From Cryptomeria japonica (Eukaryota; Streptophyta; Pinopsida; Cupressales; Cupressaceae): DNA of 64,000 nt. Below the pieces are notes generated by a model. The model worked only from the letters and a program-made list of their open reading frames with translations. It ran no database searches and was not told the origin of the DNA. The stretch lies in the NCBI RefSeq assembly GCF_030272615.1, contig NC_081405.1, positions 472,552,008 to 472,616,007 on the forward strand, read 5' to 3'. Of the stretch, positions 20,799 through 32,231 are shown piece after piece (positions within the stretch are counted from its first letter, which is position 1; every line of letters begins with the position of its first letter). The position numbers were made by a program, and so were the translations under genes.

Positions 20799-22223
20799 GA
20801 AATAACTTTTGAACATATTCCAAGAAATGATAACAAAGCAGCAGACACCATGGCTACACTTGCTTCTCTATTGCAGACATAGGAAAATCAAGAGCATTAT
20901 GAATTCCTGGTTGAAGAGTTGTTTCATCCCGCCTATAATTGTCCTGATTCCCAAACCATCTGTCAACTCATTGGACATGATTCCTCCTGCTATGGCCAAA
21001 CTTACACATACTTGAAAGATAATATCTTACCTCCTGACCTATCCAAGAACCAAAAGAGAAATTTTATTCGCCAATCCTCACATTTTACTCTCGTCGCAGA
21101 TACCCTATATAAATGAGGTCTAGATGGTACTCTCTTAAGATGTCTTGAACAAGAAGAATCTGAGAAGGCCTTACATGAAGTCCATAATGGCATTTGTGGC
21201 ACTCATTCAAGTGGTCTTACCCTTTCAAAGAAACTCATATGCTTGGGTTACTATTGGCCGACTATGGAACGAGATTCTTTTAAGATAGCAAGAACATGCA
21301 AACAATATCAAATCCATGGGAATTTGATCCATGCACCAGCACAAGAACTACATGCTTTAGCAACATCTTGGCCTTTTTGTCAATGGTGACTTGATCTAGT
21401 AGGAAAGATAAATCCTTCCTCATCTAATGGACACAAATTCATCCTGGTCGCTACTGAATATTTCACAAAATGGATTGAAGCAGTACCTCTCATAAATATC
21501 ATAGGAAAACAAATTGCTGCATTTATCTTGAACTACATCATCTGTCGCTATGGATTACCAATGACCATTATCACTGATAATGGGTGACCATTCAAGAATC
21601 AAGATGTATAGTAACTCTGTGAGAAGTTCAAAATCCAACACAGATTCTCCACACCGTATTATCCACAGGGAAATGGGTAGGCAGAAGCATCTAACAAAAC
21701 TATCCTGAAAATTCTTAAAAGGACAGTGAATGATGCTAGGAAAGATTGGCATATCCAACTAAACCCTGCTCTATGGGCTTACCGCACCAATATCCGCACA
21801 CCGGCAGGTGCCACACCTTTCTCTCTTGTATATGGATCAGAAGCCATATTGCCAATCGAAGTAGAGATACCTTCTCTATGTGTATCACTAAAAGGTCTCA
21901 TCCCAGATGAAGAACAAAGAGTATCTAGACTGCAAGAGTTAGAACTAATCCATGAACGCAGACACAATGCCTTTGATCATCTAAAGGTATATCAGCAAAG
22001 AATGTGCCAGAGCTATAATCATAAGGTTAAACCAAGAATCTTTCAAGTTGGAGAACTAGTGCTAAAGGAAAATCCACACAACTAGGCAGATTGAGAAAAG
22101 AAAGGAAAATTTGAACCAAACTGGTTAGGTCCGTTTGTGGTCACAACAATATTTGGATCAGGAGCATATCAGCTATCAACATAGGATGGAGATCAACTCG
22201 AGGAACCTATCAATACCATGCAC
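20799..22223 (+). pseudogene. Integrase of element A
   Basis: The reading resumes after A' with EITFEHIPRNDNK and continues into integrase. The H2C2 motif is damaged: HEVHNGICGTHSSG is followed by CKQYQIHGN, so the last zinc ligand is Tyr (Cys in A'). The catalytic Asp, Asp and Glu contexts are visible. The C-terminal GPF/Y-type domain reads NWLGPFVVTTIFGSGAYQLS and the frame ends near MHLKKFYV at 22223. Stops include TAG near 20879, TGA 21114, TGA near 21388, TGA 21585-21587 (shared with A'), TAG 21678-21680 (shared), TAG near 22084, TGA near 22093 and TAG near 22182. Confidence 0.88.
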
Positions 22224-22242
22224 CTAAAAAAGTTCTATGTCT

Positions 22243-22427
22243 GAAAAATCAGAAAAAATCAAAAACAGTGAAAAATCAGAAAAAATCAAAAACAGTGAAA
22301 AATCAGAAAAAATAAAAAACAGTGAAAAATCAGAAAAAATCAAAAAACAGTGAAAAATCAGAAAAATCCTAAAAAGTGAAAAAGCAGAAAATCCAAAAAA
22401 ATCAAATATCAGAAAAAGTGCAATAAA
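22243..22427 (+). repeat. A-rich tandem repeats downstream of pol in A
   Basis: At least four near-identical units of about 27 bases (TCAGAAAAAATCAAAAACAG type) are followed by more degenerate ones. The reverse strand is open only because of the simple composition. Confidence 0.85.
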
Positions 22428-23520
22428 ACAAATGGTGAAAACCTGGCAACCAGGCGCTATCTGTCGGCTGGCTCTTCCATCTATTAGTTCATGCATTCAT
22501 TTTTCCATCAGCGTTGATCATCATGAAGCCTTTATACATACGCAAGCATCCCAGGTGGCTTCTTACCATGGTTTGGATCATTGGATATATCATAATGAAT
22601 TTGTTTCTAGGCTTGGGGCAAAACTTTTGATCAATTTTGAGCTTAATCAAACAAGTAGACCAAACAGTTAGACAACTCTTATCAAGCGAAAACTGAGACA
22701 CATCCAACATTGAACACAAGATCAGACTATCGACTATCAAGCTATCACAAAATCAATCTAAGCACATCACACACTTTTAAGTGGATAATATCCTTTTGAA
22801 TGATTTATTGTAACATGATTGTTCAACTTTTTTATATTGCTTTTCGCTATCATGATTTCTAAGTGACTCCAAGATGTCATTGACTAGAGGAACAAGGAAG
22901 AAACATGATATTTTTCTTTTCTACTATTTGAAAATTAATCACGAATATGTGCAAATTTGTCTCGGGACATGATCATCAGAATATCATTGAAGACATTTCC
23001 GATTTGCATATTGAAATGATTAATACTGCTTGTTTTACGCAAACAACACTCAGGTCATCTCGGTTCAATTATACCTTGATGCTTGTGTTAACTTTCTATA
23101 TCAAAATCAAGGAAAGAAGTTCTCAGGTCATCATGGTTTAATTATACCATTGATGTTTGCACTCACTTCCCACATTTCAAAACCTCAATGATGACAAAAA
23201 TGCAAAATAATCCAGTGACTGGTCTAGTCGTAGCTTTGCATTTCATTTGCATTCTAGCTTGCATGGGATCCAACCAAGCTCCTTTTATCCAAGGTTAAAT
23301 CTATCGCAGGAATCAACAAAGTATCATCAAAAGTGTATACGGAATCAGAATAACTCATCTCTTTCATGATATTATTGACCTAGCTCAAATCTTATGCTAT
23401 CTCCCTCAAATGCATCAACATCAGCATATCCAAAAATTTCTGCAACTGATATCAACAAACTATCAGTTCTTTATCTAATCAATCTTATCAAATGAAATCA
23501 ATCAATCAAACCTAATCAAC

Positions 23521-23806
23521 TCATGTCTTATACAGGATGTATCCTTCCTAAAACCAGATGTGATCATCAATGTCTTATACAGGATGAATCCTTCCTGAAA
23601 CTAGACATTATGATCATCCATGTCTTATACAGGATGAATCCTTCCTAACACCAGACAAATTGATTCTGACTGATGTCTTATACAAGATGTATCCTTCTTG
23701 AAACCAGACGTGTTCATCAATGTCTTATATAGGATGAATCCTTCTTGAAACCAAATGTTATGATCATCCTTGTCTTATACAGGATGAATCCTTCCTGAAA
23801 CCAGAC
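23521..23806 (+). repeat. Tandem GTCTTATACAGGATG-type repeats in A
   Basis: Six units of GTCTTATACAGGATGNATCC followed by TTCCTGAAACCAGAC. A single diverged copy of the same unit lies in the leader of element B (42984-43026, minus strand). Confidence 0.85.
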
Positions 23807-24099
23807 TGAATCAAATCAATCAAGATTTTTCAATCTTACCAATCTAGGCAATCAAGCTAATCAAAGAACTTGCACTTTCATCAAACAACAGTTGCAGAAA
23901 TCAAATCAAATCTATCAGGATGTCAATCTCGCAAAAACTCCAAAGATCAATTATCTCAATTGATCTCTCGAGGGGGCATCATTATACTGGAATTTAGCAA
24001 TCAAGAGCTGGGGCATCCTATCAAATCAATATCATCATCAAAATGAGAATATTCTTTGAATCAACGCGTCATCACACCTCGCTTCAAACAGGGGTAAAA

Positions 24100-25068
24100 T
24101 GTATACACTTAAAAATGGTCTGAAGATAATTAATTAAATAAGCAATTATTTAATTAATCTCTCCTTCCCAATTTAATTAAATTCACTAAGCAATTCGATT
24201 AAGTCTCTCTGTCATCTACTTATTAATAAATCTAAGGATTTATTAAATAGGTTCATTTCATTTCACCCCTTTAATTAATTAATTCAAATTAGTTAATTCC
24301 CTCCCCCAAAATCATTTCTTCTAATTCTTTAATTAATTAAAACAAATCAAATCATGAGTTGTTGAGATTAATTAGCCATTTTCCTAATATTTGAATTTTT
24401 AAATTCAAATTCTCCTAACTTCTACCACTCCTAAACCTAACCATTCCTAAACCTAACCCATTCTACCTACCACCTTGTCCCCTTTCATCCAACATCTTCT
24501 AGAACCTTTGTGACACTTGTCACTAAGTGTTCCCTTTAATCCAACCCCCTTTGCCAACCTCCTCCAATTTAACCATTGATATCTTCACATCAATCTCAAT
24601 CGTTGATTCATGCCAACTCACCCCTAGCCTTGGAAAATCCTATAAATATACCTTATTTTGGAGAACAAATGGCCAATTCACGAATTCAGCCACTTTACTA
24701 ATTCATGCTCAATTTTAGCTCATTTGCATTGTTACTATAGGCATCTAGCTTATAGTTTATCAGTTTTAGCAATGTTATCATTCTCATTTCAGCTTAACTC
24801 TTAGCTTAATCATGCTAGGATAATCATGAATTCATATAGCTTAATCATGCATCTTAATCATTCAAATCCTCCATCTAAGTGTAGTCAAGTCACTGGAATT
24901 TGCATACTAAGATCTGAGAGCAAAATCCACACTCACATTTACTAGGAGACAATAAGTTGATTAGCTATGGTTTTTTGTTTCATTGATTATATCTTCTAAC
25001 CATTTCTTATAATGATTTATTGAGTGCATTGTGTTTGCAGGTATAGGTACACTTCACAGAGCATGACA
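24100..25068 (+). repeat. 3' LTR of element A
   Basis: 969 bp, TGTATACACT to GCATGACA, followed by the TSD agatg (25069-25073). It pairs with 6341-7327. One visible length change is loss of about 17 bases in the TAGCTTAATCATGC repeat area (near 24840). Confidence 0.93.
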
Positions 25069-25073
25069 AGATG

Positions 25074-25790
25074 ATGTGGCTTGGATCAACGGTCATGATC
25101 AGATCTACAGATTTGGATGGTTGTGAGCAAAGGTGAAGGTTGAAAGAAAGGGGGAAGGAGAAAACAAGTGTCACTCATCTCACCTTGACTGGGTTGTTGA
25201 CTGAGGGAATCTAGGGATGGTTGGAGAAGATTTAGGTATGAGAAGACAAGTGGATTCAAGTCCTTCCTAAGATATAGAGATGTTGGAGAGAATATAGAAG
25301 AAGGTTAGGAAATATGTGTACGCACACAATATTTCATTAAATTTGGAAGTTGGAGATAAATGATGAATTAATATTTAAGAAATATTAATATCTTTAGGCA
25401 CATGATTGATGGGTTGGAAAAGGGAAGATGAAGTGGAGATGGAAGAATGAGTTGGAACAGAGATTAAATAATTAAGAATTATTTAATATTTGAGACTATA
25501 CGATAGAAGAATAACCTTTAAATATTAGATGTTTAAATGATTGGAGGAATAATTAAATATTAGATATTTAATTAACTGATTAGAAGAATAATTAAATATT
25601 AGATATTTAATTAATTAGAGGAATAGGATAGTTGAATTAATTAATAAAATATTTCAATTAAATTAATTAATAGAAAGACACAAAATGAATTAAATAAATT
25701 AATCTTTTCAAATTAACTATTTAATAGAAGAATAAATATTAAATAAATATAAAATATTTATTTAATTGCTCATAGCCATTTTTATGTGCA
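25074..25790 (-). repeat. 5' LTR of element C, 5' portion
   Basis: The upstream 717 bases of the LTR broken by element A. On the minus strand it starts TGCACATAAAAATGGC at 25790. The flanking bases 25791-25795 (tatag) are the predicted TSD, with its partner left of the window. It is very AT-rich at 25480-25770, including a tandem duplication of an AATTAAATATTAGATATTTAATTAA-like unit of about 45 bases (25550-25625). Confidence 0.75.
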
Positions 25791-26310
25791 TATAGGTAGT
25801 ATCTTTTTCCTCCACTTAGACCAATGATGAGAAGTATGGTTTTGATTTGATGACTCTCCTAGACCGTATCCAAGTCCAACTTTATCATTTGTAGACTTAG
25901 TTTGTAGCTTAATAGGCTCAACAATACCTTCTTGACACTTGCCTAGAGGACCGGTACCTGAATATCCCATGTAGTGAATCATCTTATAGCCTGGACCATA
26001 TTGTTCAGGGGGGATCTCATAGTGTTGCACTTCTTTGTTTTCACTTTCTTCTTTGAAAAGCCATTTGAGAACAACATCCTCTTCTATTTCATCTGCAAGG
26101 GAAGTACAAGATTGTACAAAAATACCATCATAAATGACATTTGGAGTTGAAGTTTGTGGCTTCATAGCCTCTAATGGTTTTCCAGATTGTCTTGGTGATG
26201 GAGGAAGAGACATTAGTGAAAGTACATGTTCTATCTTGTATCCATCCATGCCAATATCTCTGATTTTCAATTTCTTTTCTAAATCTTTCATCAAAGTTTC
26301 TGAACTTTCA
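25791..26310 (-). pseudogene. Tat protease-RT linker with G-patch, element B (downstream piece)
   Basis: The reading SSETLMKDLEKKLKIRDIG enters from element T and continues SLMSLPPSPRQSGKPLEA, DVVLKWLFKEESE and YGPGYKMIHYMGYSGTGPLG, then VGLGYGLGESSNQ. The last part is the same G-patch-like region as in A (about 12006-12165). This stretch is stop-free for 170 codons, so B is less decayed here than A. It ends at 25790, where the LTR of C begins. The protease half is at 40265-40805, separated by element T (TSD tttca). Confidence 0.88.
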
Positions 26311-26974
26311 TGTCATGCCCAAACTTTTGGGCACAAACGGAATAATTTTATTTTATTTTTTAAAATTAACCTAATAAAACTAAATTTGCTAAATAATGCA
26401 TTAACAAGTCTTGTCTTAACTAAGTTTGGTTTCTTTTCAACTAATAATAATCTAAACATTAGATCAAGTAAGCAAGATAACCTAAATTAAATACGACATA
26501 TTAATTCTTCAAAGAATCATTATTATCTCATTATTAAATAGTTGAATTTGTTTTAAATAACAATCTCTAATTTAGTTTGCAAGAGATATTCTTAATCTCG
26601 ATTTATTCTTTAATTGCCTAGGACTAAATTAATTAGTCCTAGCACTTAGGTTATTAAATCCTATTGTTTATTTAATGATAATTATAATGCGTCGATAAAT
26701 TTGATGAAAGGGCCAAATAATTTCCATAGAGAAATTTGCCCTTTAAGAATTACTCTCAAAAGAAACTAAATCTAGATGGACAAAGAAATATTTCCCCTAT
26801 AGTCCAAATAGCTTACAAAATCACTATAAAAATGTTCTAAAGGATTTTAATCCCCCAAAGGAATTAAAACTTACATCATATTCAAATATTTATATACTTA
26901 TATGTTTATAAAAACATATCTAAAATATAAGTATATAAATACGGTGATAAATCTTAATCCAAACTTTTACTTTC

Positions 26975-27010
<36 letters not shown>

Positions 27011-27694
27011 AAAGCATATAGAACTACATAAAATGGATTTAGGATAAAACAAACATTTAATGAAACTAAGTAAAGTAGTGGGGAAATACCCTATCCAAAA
27101 TTTGAAGGGTCTTCCCCCTTTTTAAATTTTTTTTCCTATACAATAAAATAACCACGAAACCCTAAAGCAAAAACAATTTAAAACTGGAAGAAAACATCTA
27201 TTTGCTAACTTATATATATATTTTTTATATCATATCATAACCTACCCTAACCCAAATTTTCAGGTTAGGGTTAGGCCGAGCTCATTGTTTTGATGCAGGG
27301 CCGAAGAGGGAGGAGGCAGCGTATTTCTATCCCCCTTTTTTTTTGTAGGGGCTGCGTTGGAGGAGAGTCTGAGCGGAGGGTGGTGGAGGCTTATGCATGG
27401 GGGCTCCCCGCAGGGACGGCCGCAGCCGTGCCTGCAGGTCGCAACTCACAGTGGCGGCCTTGGCCGCCGCTGTGGGTCGCGGCCCGCAGCATGGCTGCTA
27501 CCGTCTCTATGGGGCGCCACCCATAGGGGAAGGCCGAAGCCTCCCCAACTGTGGGATGCGGCCCACAGAACGGTTGTGGCTGTTGTTGGGATTGTCGCCC
27601 ACAACAGGGTGTTTCCCTTCCCCTGCCTGCATATAACCCACGGGGCCGAGGGGGTCCAAAACAATTTTTTTTTGTTTTATTAATATGTAAAAAG

Positions 27695-27732
<38 letters not shown>

Positions 27733-30700
27733 TTATTTATTTATTTATGTATGTATATATAGATATATTTGTTAATAGAAATATGCAGACTTCCAAAATA
27801 GAATATATATATATATATATATGCACTCTTAAGCATTCAGTTTATTTATTTATTTATTTTTTATTTCAACTTTATAAATCATGCAAAAAACTAATAAGGA
27901 AAATAGCAGAATGAAATAGATGAGGAGATTTTTTTTTTGTAAGGTTTAAATATATGAGAATGCTCTAGATTTTATCCTACTTTCTTTAATATCACAAACC
28001 CTAATCTAACCATTTTCTTTTCTTTTCTGCACATTAACCATAGCGTAGAGGGAATATACTATATTTTCTTTGCTTAAGACAAATCTATAACTATTTCATT
28101 TTATTTAAAACACAAACAACAAGCTAGTAGATTTAGAAATAATGCATTTCTCCTTTTTTTTTTTTTTAATCTAATGCTAACTTTTGAAATAGATGACTAT
28201 TTAAATTTAAATACATTTTCTTCAATAAATAAGTGACAGAATGAAATAGCTAGATTTTATATTCTGCAATAGATAAAATGACATAATGCAGTAAATTTTA
28301 ACAGCAACTACAATAGCCTAGAAACATTTAAAATCAACTTAAAGTTAGATATATTAAACCTATTTAACACACTTTGTAATTGCATTTAGCTCAAAAGGTC
28401 TATATGCATGCTTTTCCCATTTCCATAATTTTTTTTGCATGAGGAAATAAAAGAACTTTAAATTTCAAAAGTAACATGATTGCAACAACTTTATTTTTGA
28501 TAACTATAGGACTTAATAAAACTTATACATTTCATTTTTGCAAAAATAACTAAGTAGAATAATGCATTTCTTTAAGCATATTTAGAATACAATGTAGATA
28601 ACATTACAAATGGGTTTGAAAACCCAACTAGTCTCTCCTTTCCATTGAATAAGAACTTAGAATAAAATATATACATTTCTTTGCTTTTGAAAAATAAATA
28701 CAACATTTGGCTTTTCTTTTACATAGCTGCAACTTAATTACATAATCTCATTTCCTAATCTTTTCTGCAACTCAAGTAAAAACCAGCAACTTATATCTTT
28801 CTTTTTCCTTCCCATCCCAAGCAACCTACAAATAAAACATAAGGCTTGACCATGGAGTGCTCACCTCCCAGCCTAGGCTTACTAGAAGCCACCCCCGATC
28901 TTGGAGAACCAACCACTAGATGGGTTGCACACAAAAAACCATAACAAGCAAAGGGGTAAACACACAAAAAACAATTTTCCCAACCAAGGCTACACTTCAC
29001 CACAACTTGTGATGATATTCCATGGGTGGAAGTGGACCAAATACCATTGGGGAGACTGCAAGCATGGAACATCTCAAGCCACCTCATGGCAACCAAATAC
29101 AACACAAATACATCCCCACATCCTTATGCCCCCCAAAGGCATATAAGCCACATCATCTCCCCTTATGACCCCCAAATGCATACACAAGGCTATGCAGCAA
29201 GGTTCACAAAGAACACCCTTGAGATCACTCTCCATAAGGGAGAGCCTCTCACCCAAGGCTGTCATACTTCTTCCACCCCAAGACCATCCTACTCTCCCAA
29301 GAGTAGAAGGCCTTGGACACTCCCAATACAAGAAAAGCATAAAAAGAAACAAAGGAAAAAATTATATTTTCTTCCACAAAGTAAAATACATATAAACAAC
29401 TTTTTCATACAAGCATTTCTTCAAACATACATATACAACATAAACAAAAAGAGAGTAAGAACCAACCTTAATCTGCCCAAAGGTTTTGATAGATCTAGTT
29501 GGGGATGAGCAGCCCAAATCCACACAATCTCTTCACCAACACTTGGCCAAAAATTCTATCCTACAACTATTCTTCAAAAATTGCATGATCTCCAACAATG
29601 GAGAGTGGGTGATTAACTCACTAAGTTCCTAATCCTTGCCTAAGAAGGCCTATCTCACTCTTCCCAACCCCTTGGATAGAGTGAGAGTTCACATTGGGTG
29701 GTCTTCCCAACCTCTTACATGTTGCTAAAACTAGAAAGAGAAAAGGTAAGAGAGGATTGGGAAGAGAGTTTGACACCAAAAGGGAAGGTTGTCTATCCTA
29801 GGAGGAACCTTCTAAGTTGAATTTTCGCTCAGCTTGGAAAAACCACTTTTTGAGGTGACTAAAAAGTCACATGGGAGTATTCACATGTTTAAAAATACCC
29901 CTAACCCATAGGTATACCCTTTGGACCTTTGGAAAAGCCCTAAAACTAACCCTAGGAGTCCATTTGACCCTTTAGAAACCCAACTGAAGTTAGCCTACGG
30001 GTCAAACCTGAGTTGACCACTCCCAAGACTCCCTACCCAAGGCAAATTTGGGACCACACTCAAATGTTTGAAATGGCTTTTGTAGAAACAAACTCCCTCC
30101 AAGAGACAAGTCAAAATCAATGACACTAATCAGCACATGTATCAAGTGACACAATAAAATACATTATAAAAATCACACATGGAATTTGTCTCTTGTTGGA
30201 TTACACAAATTAATAAAATCAATTTAACACACATGCATCATTTAGTTTCACAAATAAAATACGATACAAACGGGGTGTTGTCTCTCCAAATAGACAACCC
30301 CTGGCTTTACAAACGTACATAGGTTTAGGTTTGGTTCTCCATAATATTTCCATGGTCACATGGATAATTTTTCCTACGCATCTCAATTTACACATTAGTA
30401 ATTCCAAATAACCACATATATATTATTAAGCATATGAATTTGAATACACATCAAACACTCATACAATTGACAGTAATAAATCAATATCTCATATATCCCA
30501 ATTGATCCACATAAGCAATTATCATAATCCTCAAAATTTGATCCATTCATATTATAGGCATCCTATTTCTATCATCATAATGAAGTCCTGCAAATCCAAT
30601 AATGACATGCATCATCACAAAGTAATTCTATTCTAGCATCATATAAAGTTTCCTATCCGTAATGCATAAAAATGAAGCATTAATATACGTTAATGTTATC

Positions 30701-30815
30701 CAAATCATGGGATCATATAAGTTCTAAATCCATAATGCATAAAAATAAAGCATCCATAGTAGTGTCATCATGAAAATAATAGAAATGCCAGGATGATTCG
30801 AGGTAGGGCCTCACA
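26311..30815 (-). repeat. 3' LTR of element T (4505 bp)
   Basis: On the minus strand it starts TGTGAGGCC at 30815 and ends GGGCATGACA at 26311. It aligns with 35733-40264 over its whole length with scattered, mostly single-base changes. Contents: (GT)n at 26981-27008, a CpG-rich palindrome cluster (27285-27660), (AT)n and (TTTA)n at 27698-27748, and otherwise AT-rich unique sequence. Open frames on both strands (for example 28791-29105 and 29026-29508) recur in the other LTR only because the LTRs are copies; none resembles a protein I know. Confidence 0.95.
27285..27660. promoter_or_regulatory. CpG-rich array of short palindromes in the T LTR
   Basis: A GC-rich island in AT-rich surroundings. 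Successive inverted repeats are CACAGTGGCGGCC with its complement (27447-27474), CTGTGGGTCGCGGCCCGCAG (27470-27489), CTATGGGGCGCCACCCATAG (27507-27526), CTGTGGGATGCGGCCCACAG (27549-27568) and TGTTGTTGGG with CCCACAACA (27581-27606). The matching island in the other LTR is 36730-37110. A regulatory role is inference. Confidence 0.6.
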
Positions 30816-30830
30816 CCCTCCCCCTCTAGG
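30816..30830 (-). promoter_or_regulatory. Polypurine tract of element T
   Basis: The minus strand reads CCTAGAGGGGGAGGG directly before the 3' LTR. The pol stop codon TAG (30828-30826) is part of this tract, so coding runs right up to the plus-strand primer. Confidence 0.85.
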
Positions 30831-31131
30831 CATGAACTTCCTCCTGGAGTTCATCAAAAAGGTGGGGGTACTGTGATCTCATACGTGCTGCATCCTCCCA
30901 TGAAGCTGTAACCTCATCATAGCAATCCCATTGGACCCTAACCTGGTCCAGCTCTCGACCTCGAAGGGCTAGCATCCGGCGTGCCAAAATGCGAATAAGC
31001 TCTAAAGCTAGCTGCCCGTCTGACTCCACCTGCAAGGCATCCCGATCTAGTATATGAGACTCATGATATATATATTTCCTCAAAACTAAAACATGAAACA
31101 CATCGTGGATGCGTGACAGGCTAGGTGGCAA
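30826..31131 (-). pseudogene. Integrase tail and chromodomain of element T
   Basis: This reads [41 protein letters not shown], then a chromodomain-like end with [21 protein letters not shown] and SQYPHLF. In Tekay/Del elements the chromodomain directs integration toward marked heterochromatin. The W-EATWE type motif is present as ASWED. There is no stop in this segment, though it is joined to the integrase through a region with several stops. Confidence 0.88.
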
Positions 31132-32159
31132 TGCTAAATGATAGGCAATTGTTCCTATCCTCTCAAGGATCTCAAATGGTCCTACAAATCAAAGTGCGAG
31201 CTTAAAACCCTTTCCATAATGGATTGGACTCTTATGCGGTCACACTCTCAAGAAGACTTTGTCTCCAACCAAGTAGCTATGATCTATCCTCTTCGCATCT
31301 GCATACTTCTTCTATCTATCCTGTGCCTCTCTAAGATGCCGCCTAATCAAATCCACTTGCTACTCCATATCCTGAACTATCTCAGGACCAATAGCAACTC
31401 TATTCTCTATGCGGTCCCAAATCAACGGCATCCTACAATGTCTGCCATATAATGCCTGATAGGGTGGCATCCCCTAAGATGTGTGATGCCCATTGTTATA
31501 GGCAAACTCCACTAAGGGAAGGTACTCTTCCCATCTGGTCTAGTGATCCATGACGTACATGAGAAGCATATCCTCTAACACCTGATTAACCCTCTCTGTC
31601 TGACCATCCGTTTCTGGATGATAGGCTGTACTAAAATTGAGCTTAGTACCCATAGCTACCTGTAATGCCTTCCAAAAGGAAGAAGTGAAGAGGGAATCCC
31701 TGTCAGAAATAATCTTGCGTGGAATGCCATGAAGTCTGACAATGTCTCGCAAGAACACCTGTGCTACTGCTGGTGCTATGAAGGTAGTCCGAACTGGTGA
31801 AAAGTGGGCCACTTTGGTCAACTTGTCAACCATCACCAAGATGGCATCATGGCGACGAGATGACATAGGGAGATCAATGATGAAATCCATGGATATAGTA
31901 TCCCACCTGGATGGTGGTGCTTCGCCTTGACTCTCTAACACTCGAGACATCGGGCTACTATCTCAGCAATAAGCTGCCACATTCCTAGCCAATGATATAA
32001 CTGCCTCAAGTCTGCATGCATCTTCTTAACTTCGTGATATGCTGCATAAGGAGCTCTATGAGCCTCTATGATAATGAACTCCCGCAATCCCCAGGAAGAA
32101 GGTACATAGATGCGCCCTCTATGGCATAATAATCCATCAGACTCTAAGGAATAATCCAC
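31132..32159 (-). pseudogene. Integrase of element T
   Basis: The zinc-binding region is visible as AHRAPYAAYHEVKKMHADL and ARCLEC (32159-31935). The core carries WDTISMDFIIDLP (Asp), IPRKIISDRDSLF (Asp) and YHPETDGQTERVNQ (Glu), so the catalytic triad is intact. Between CLEC and WDTIS about 20 residues usual in this family are missing and the frame shifts (near 31935-31950), which points to a small deletion. Downstream, several TAG codons replace expected Trp or Gln up to the GPF motif [18 protein letters not shown] (near 31160). Confidence 0.88.
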
Positions 32160-32231
32160 ATATTTCCCTTCTAAAGTTTCCTAAGATTGTATAGCCTGGC
32201 AAACCTCTAAATACCATCCATCCTCTGGCAA

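Larger units (their letters stand above)
22224..24099 (+). other. Long 3' non-coding region of element A
   Basis: Same plan as in A': A-rich repeats (22243-22427), unique sequence, the GTCTTATACAGGATG array (23521-23806), and a polypurine tract CAGGGGTAAAA (24089-24099) directly before the LTR. Apart from repeat copy number it aligns with 17961-19803 throughout, so the region is a stable part of the family. Confidence 0.75.
6341..25068 (+). mobile_element. Element A: Tat-lineage Ty3/Gypsy retrotransposon, complete ends, 18.7 kb
   Basis: Order: 5' LTR (6341-7327), primer site, leader, gag, protease with G-patch, RT, RNase H, archaeal-type RNase H, [A' inserted 15022-20798], integrase, long 3' non-coding region, polypurine tract, 3' LTR (24100-25068). 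The TSD agatg is 6336-6340 and 25069-25073. Without A' and one TSD copy it is about 12.9 kb. The RNase H pair and the LIDGGAG protease place it in the Tat lineage. It cannot be active: there are many stops and RT carries YMAD in place of YxDD. Confidence 0.95.

Noticed and set aside
22224-22496. Phe/Ser-rich minus-strand open frame resembling a membrane protein
   Set aside because: It is the reverse strand of the A-rich tandem repeat after pol; low complexity explains it.
27290-27683. GC-rich open frames that could suggest a host gene with a CpG island
   Set aside because: The same island occurs in the other LTR of element T (36730-37110) with changed frames. It is LTR sequence with palindromes, not a gene.
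28791-29508. Overlapping open frames on both strands, repeated near 38242-38827
   Set aside because: Both copies lie at equal positions of the two T LTRs, so conservation only reflects LTR duplication. No codon-type conservation or known domain was seen.
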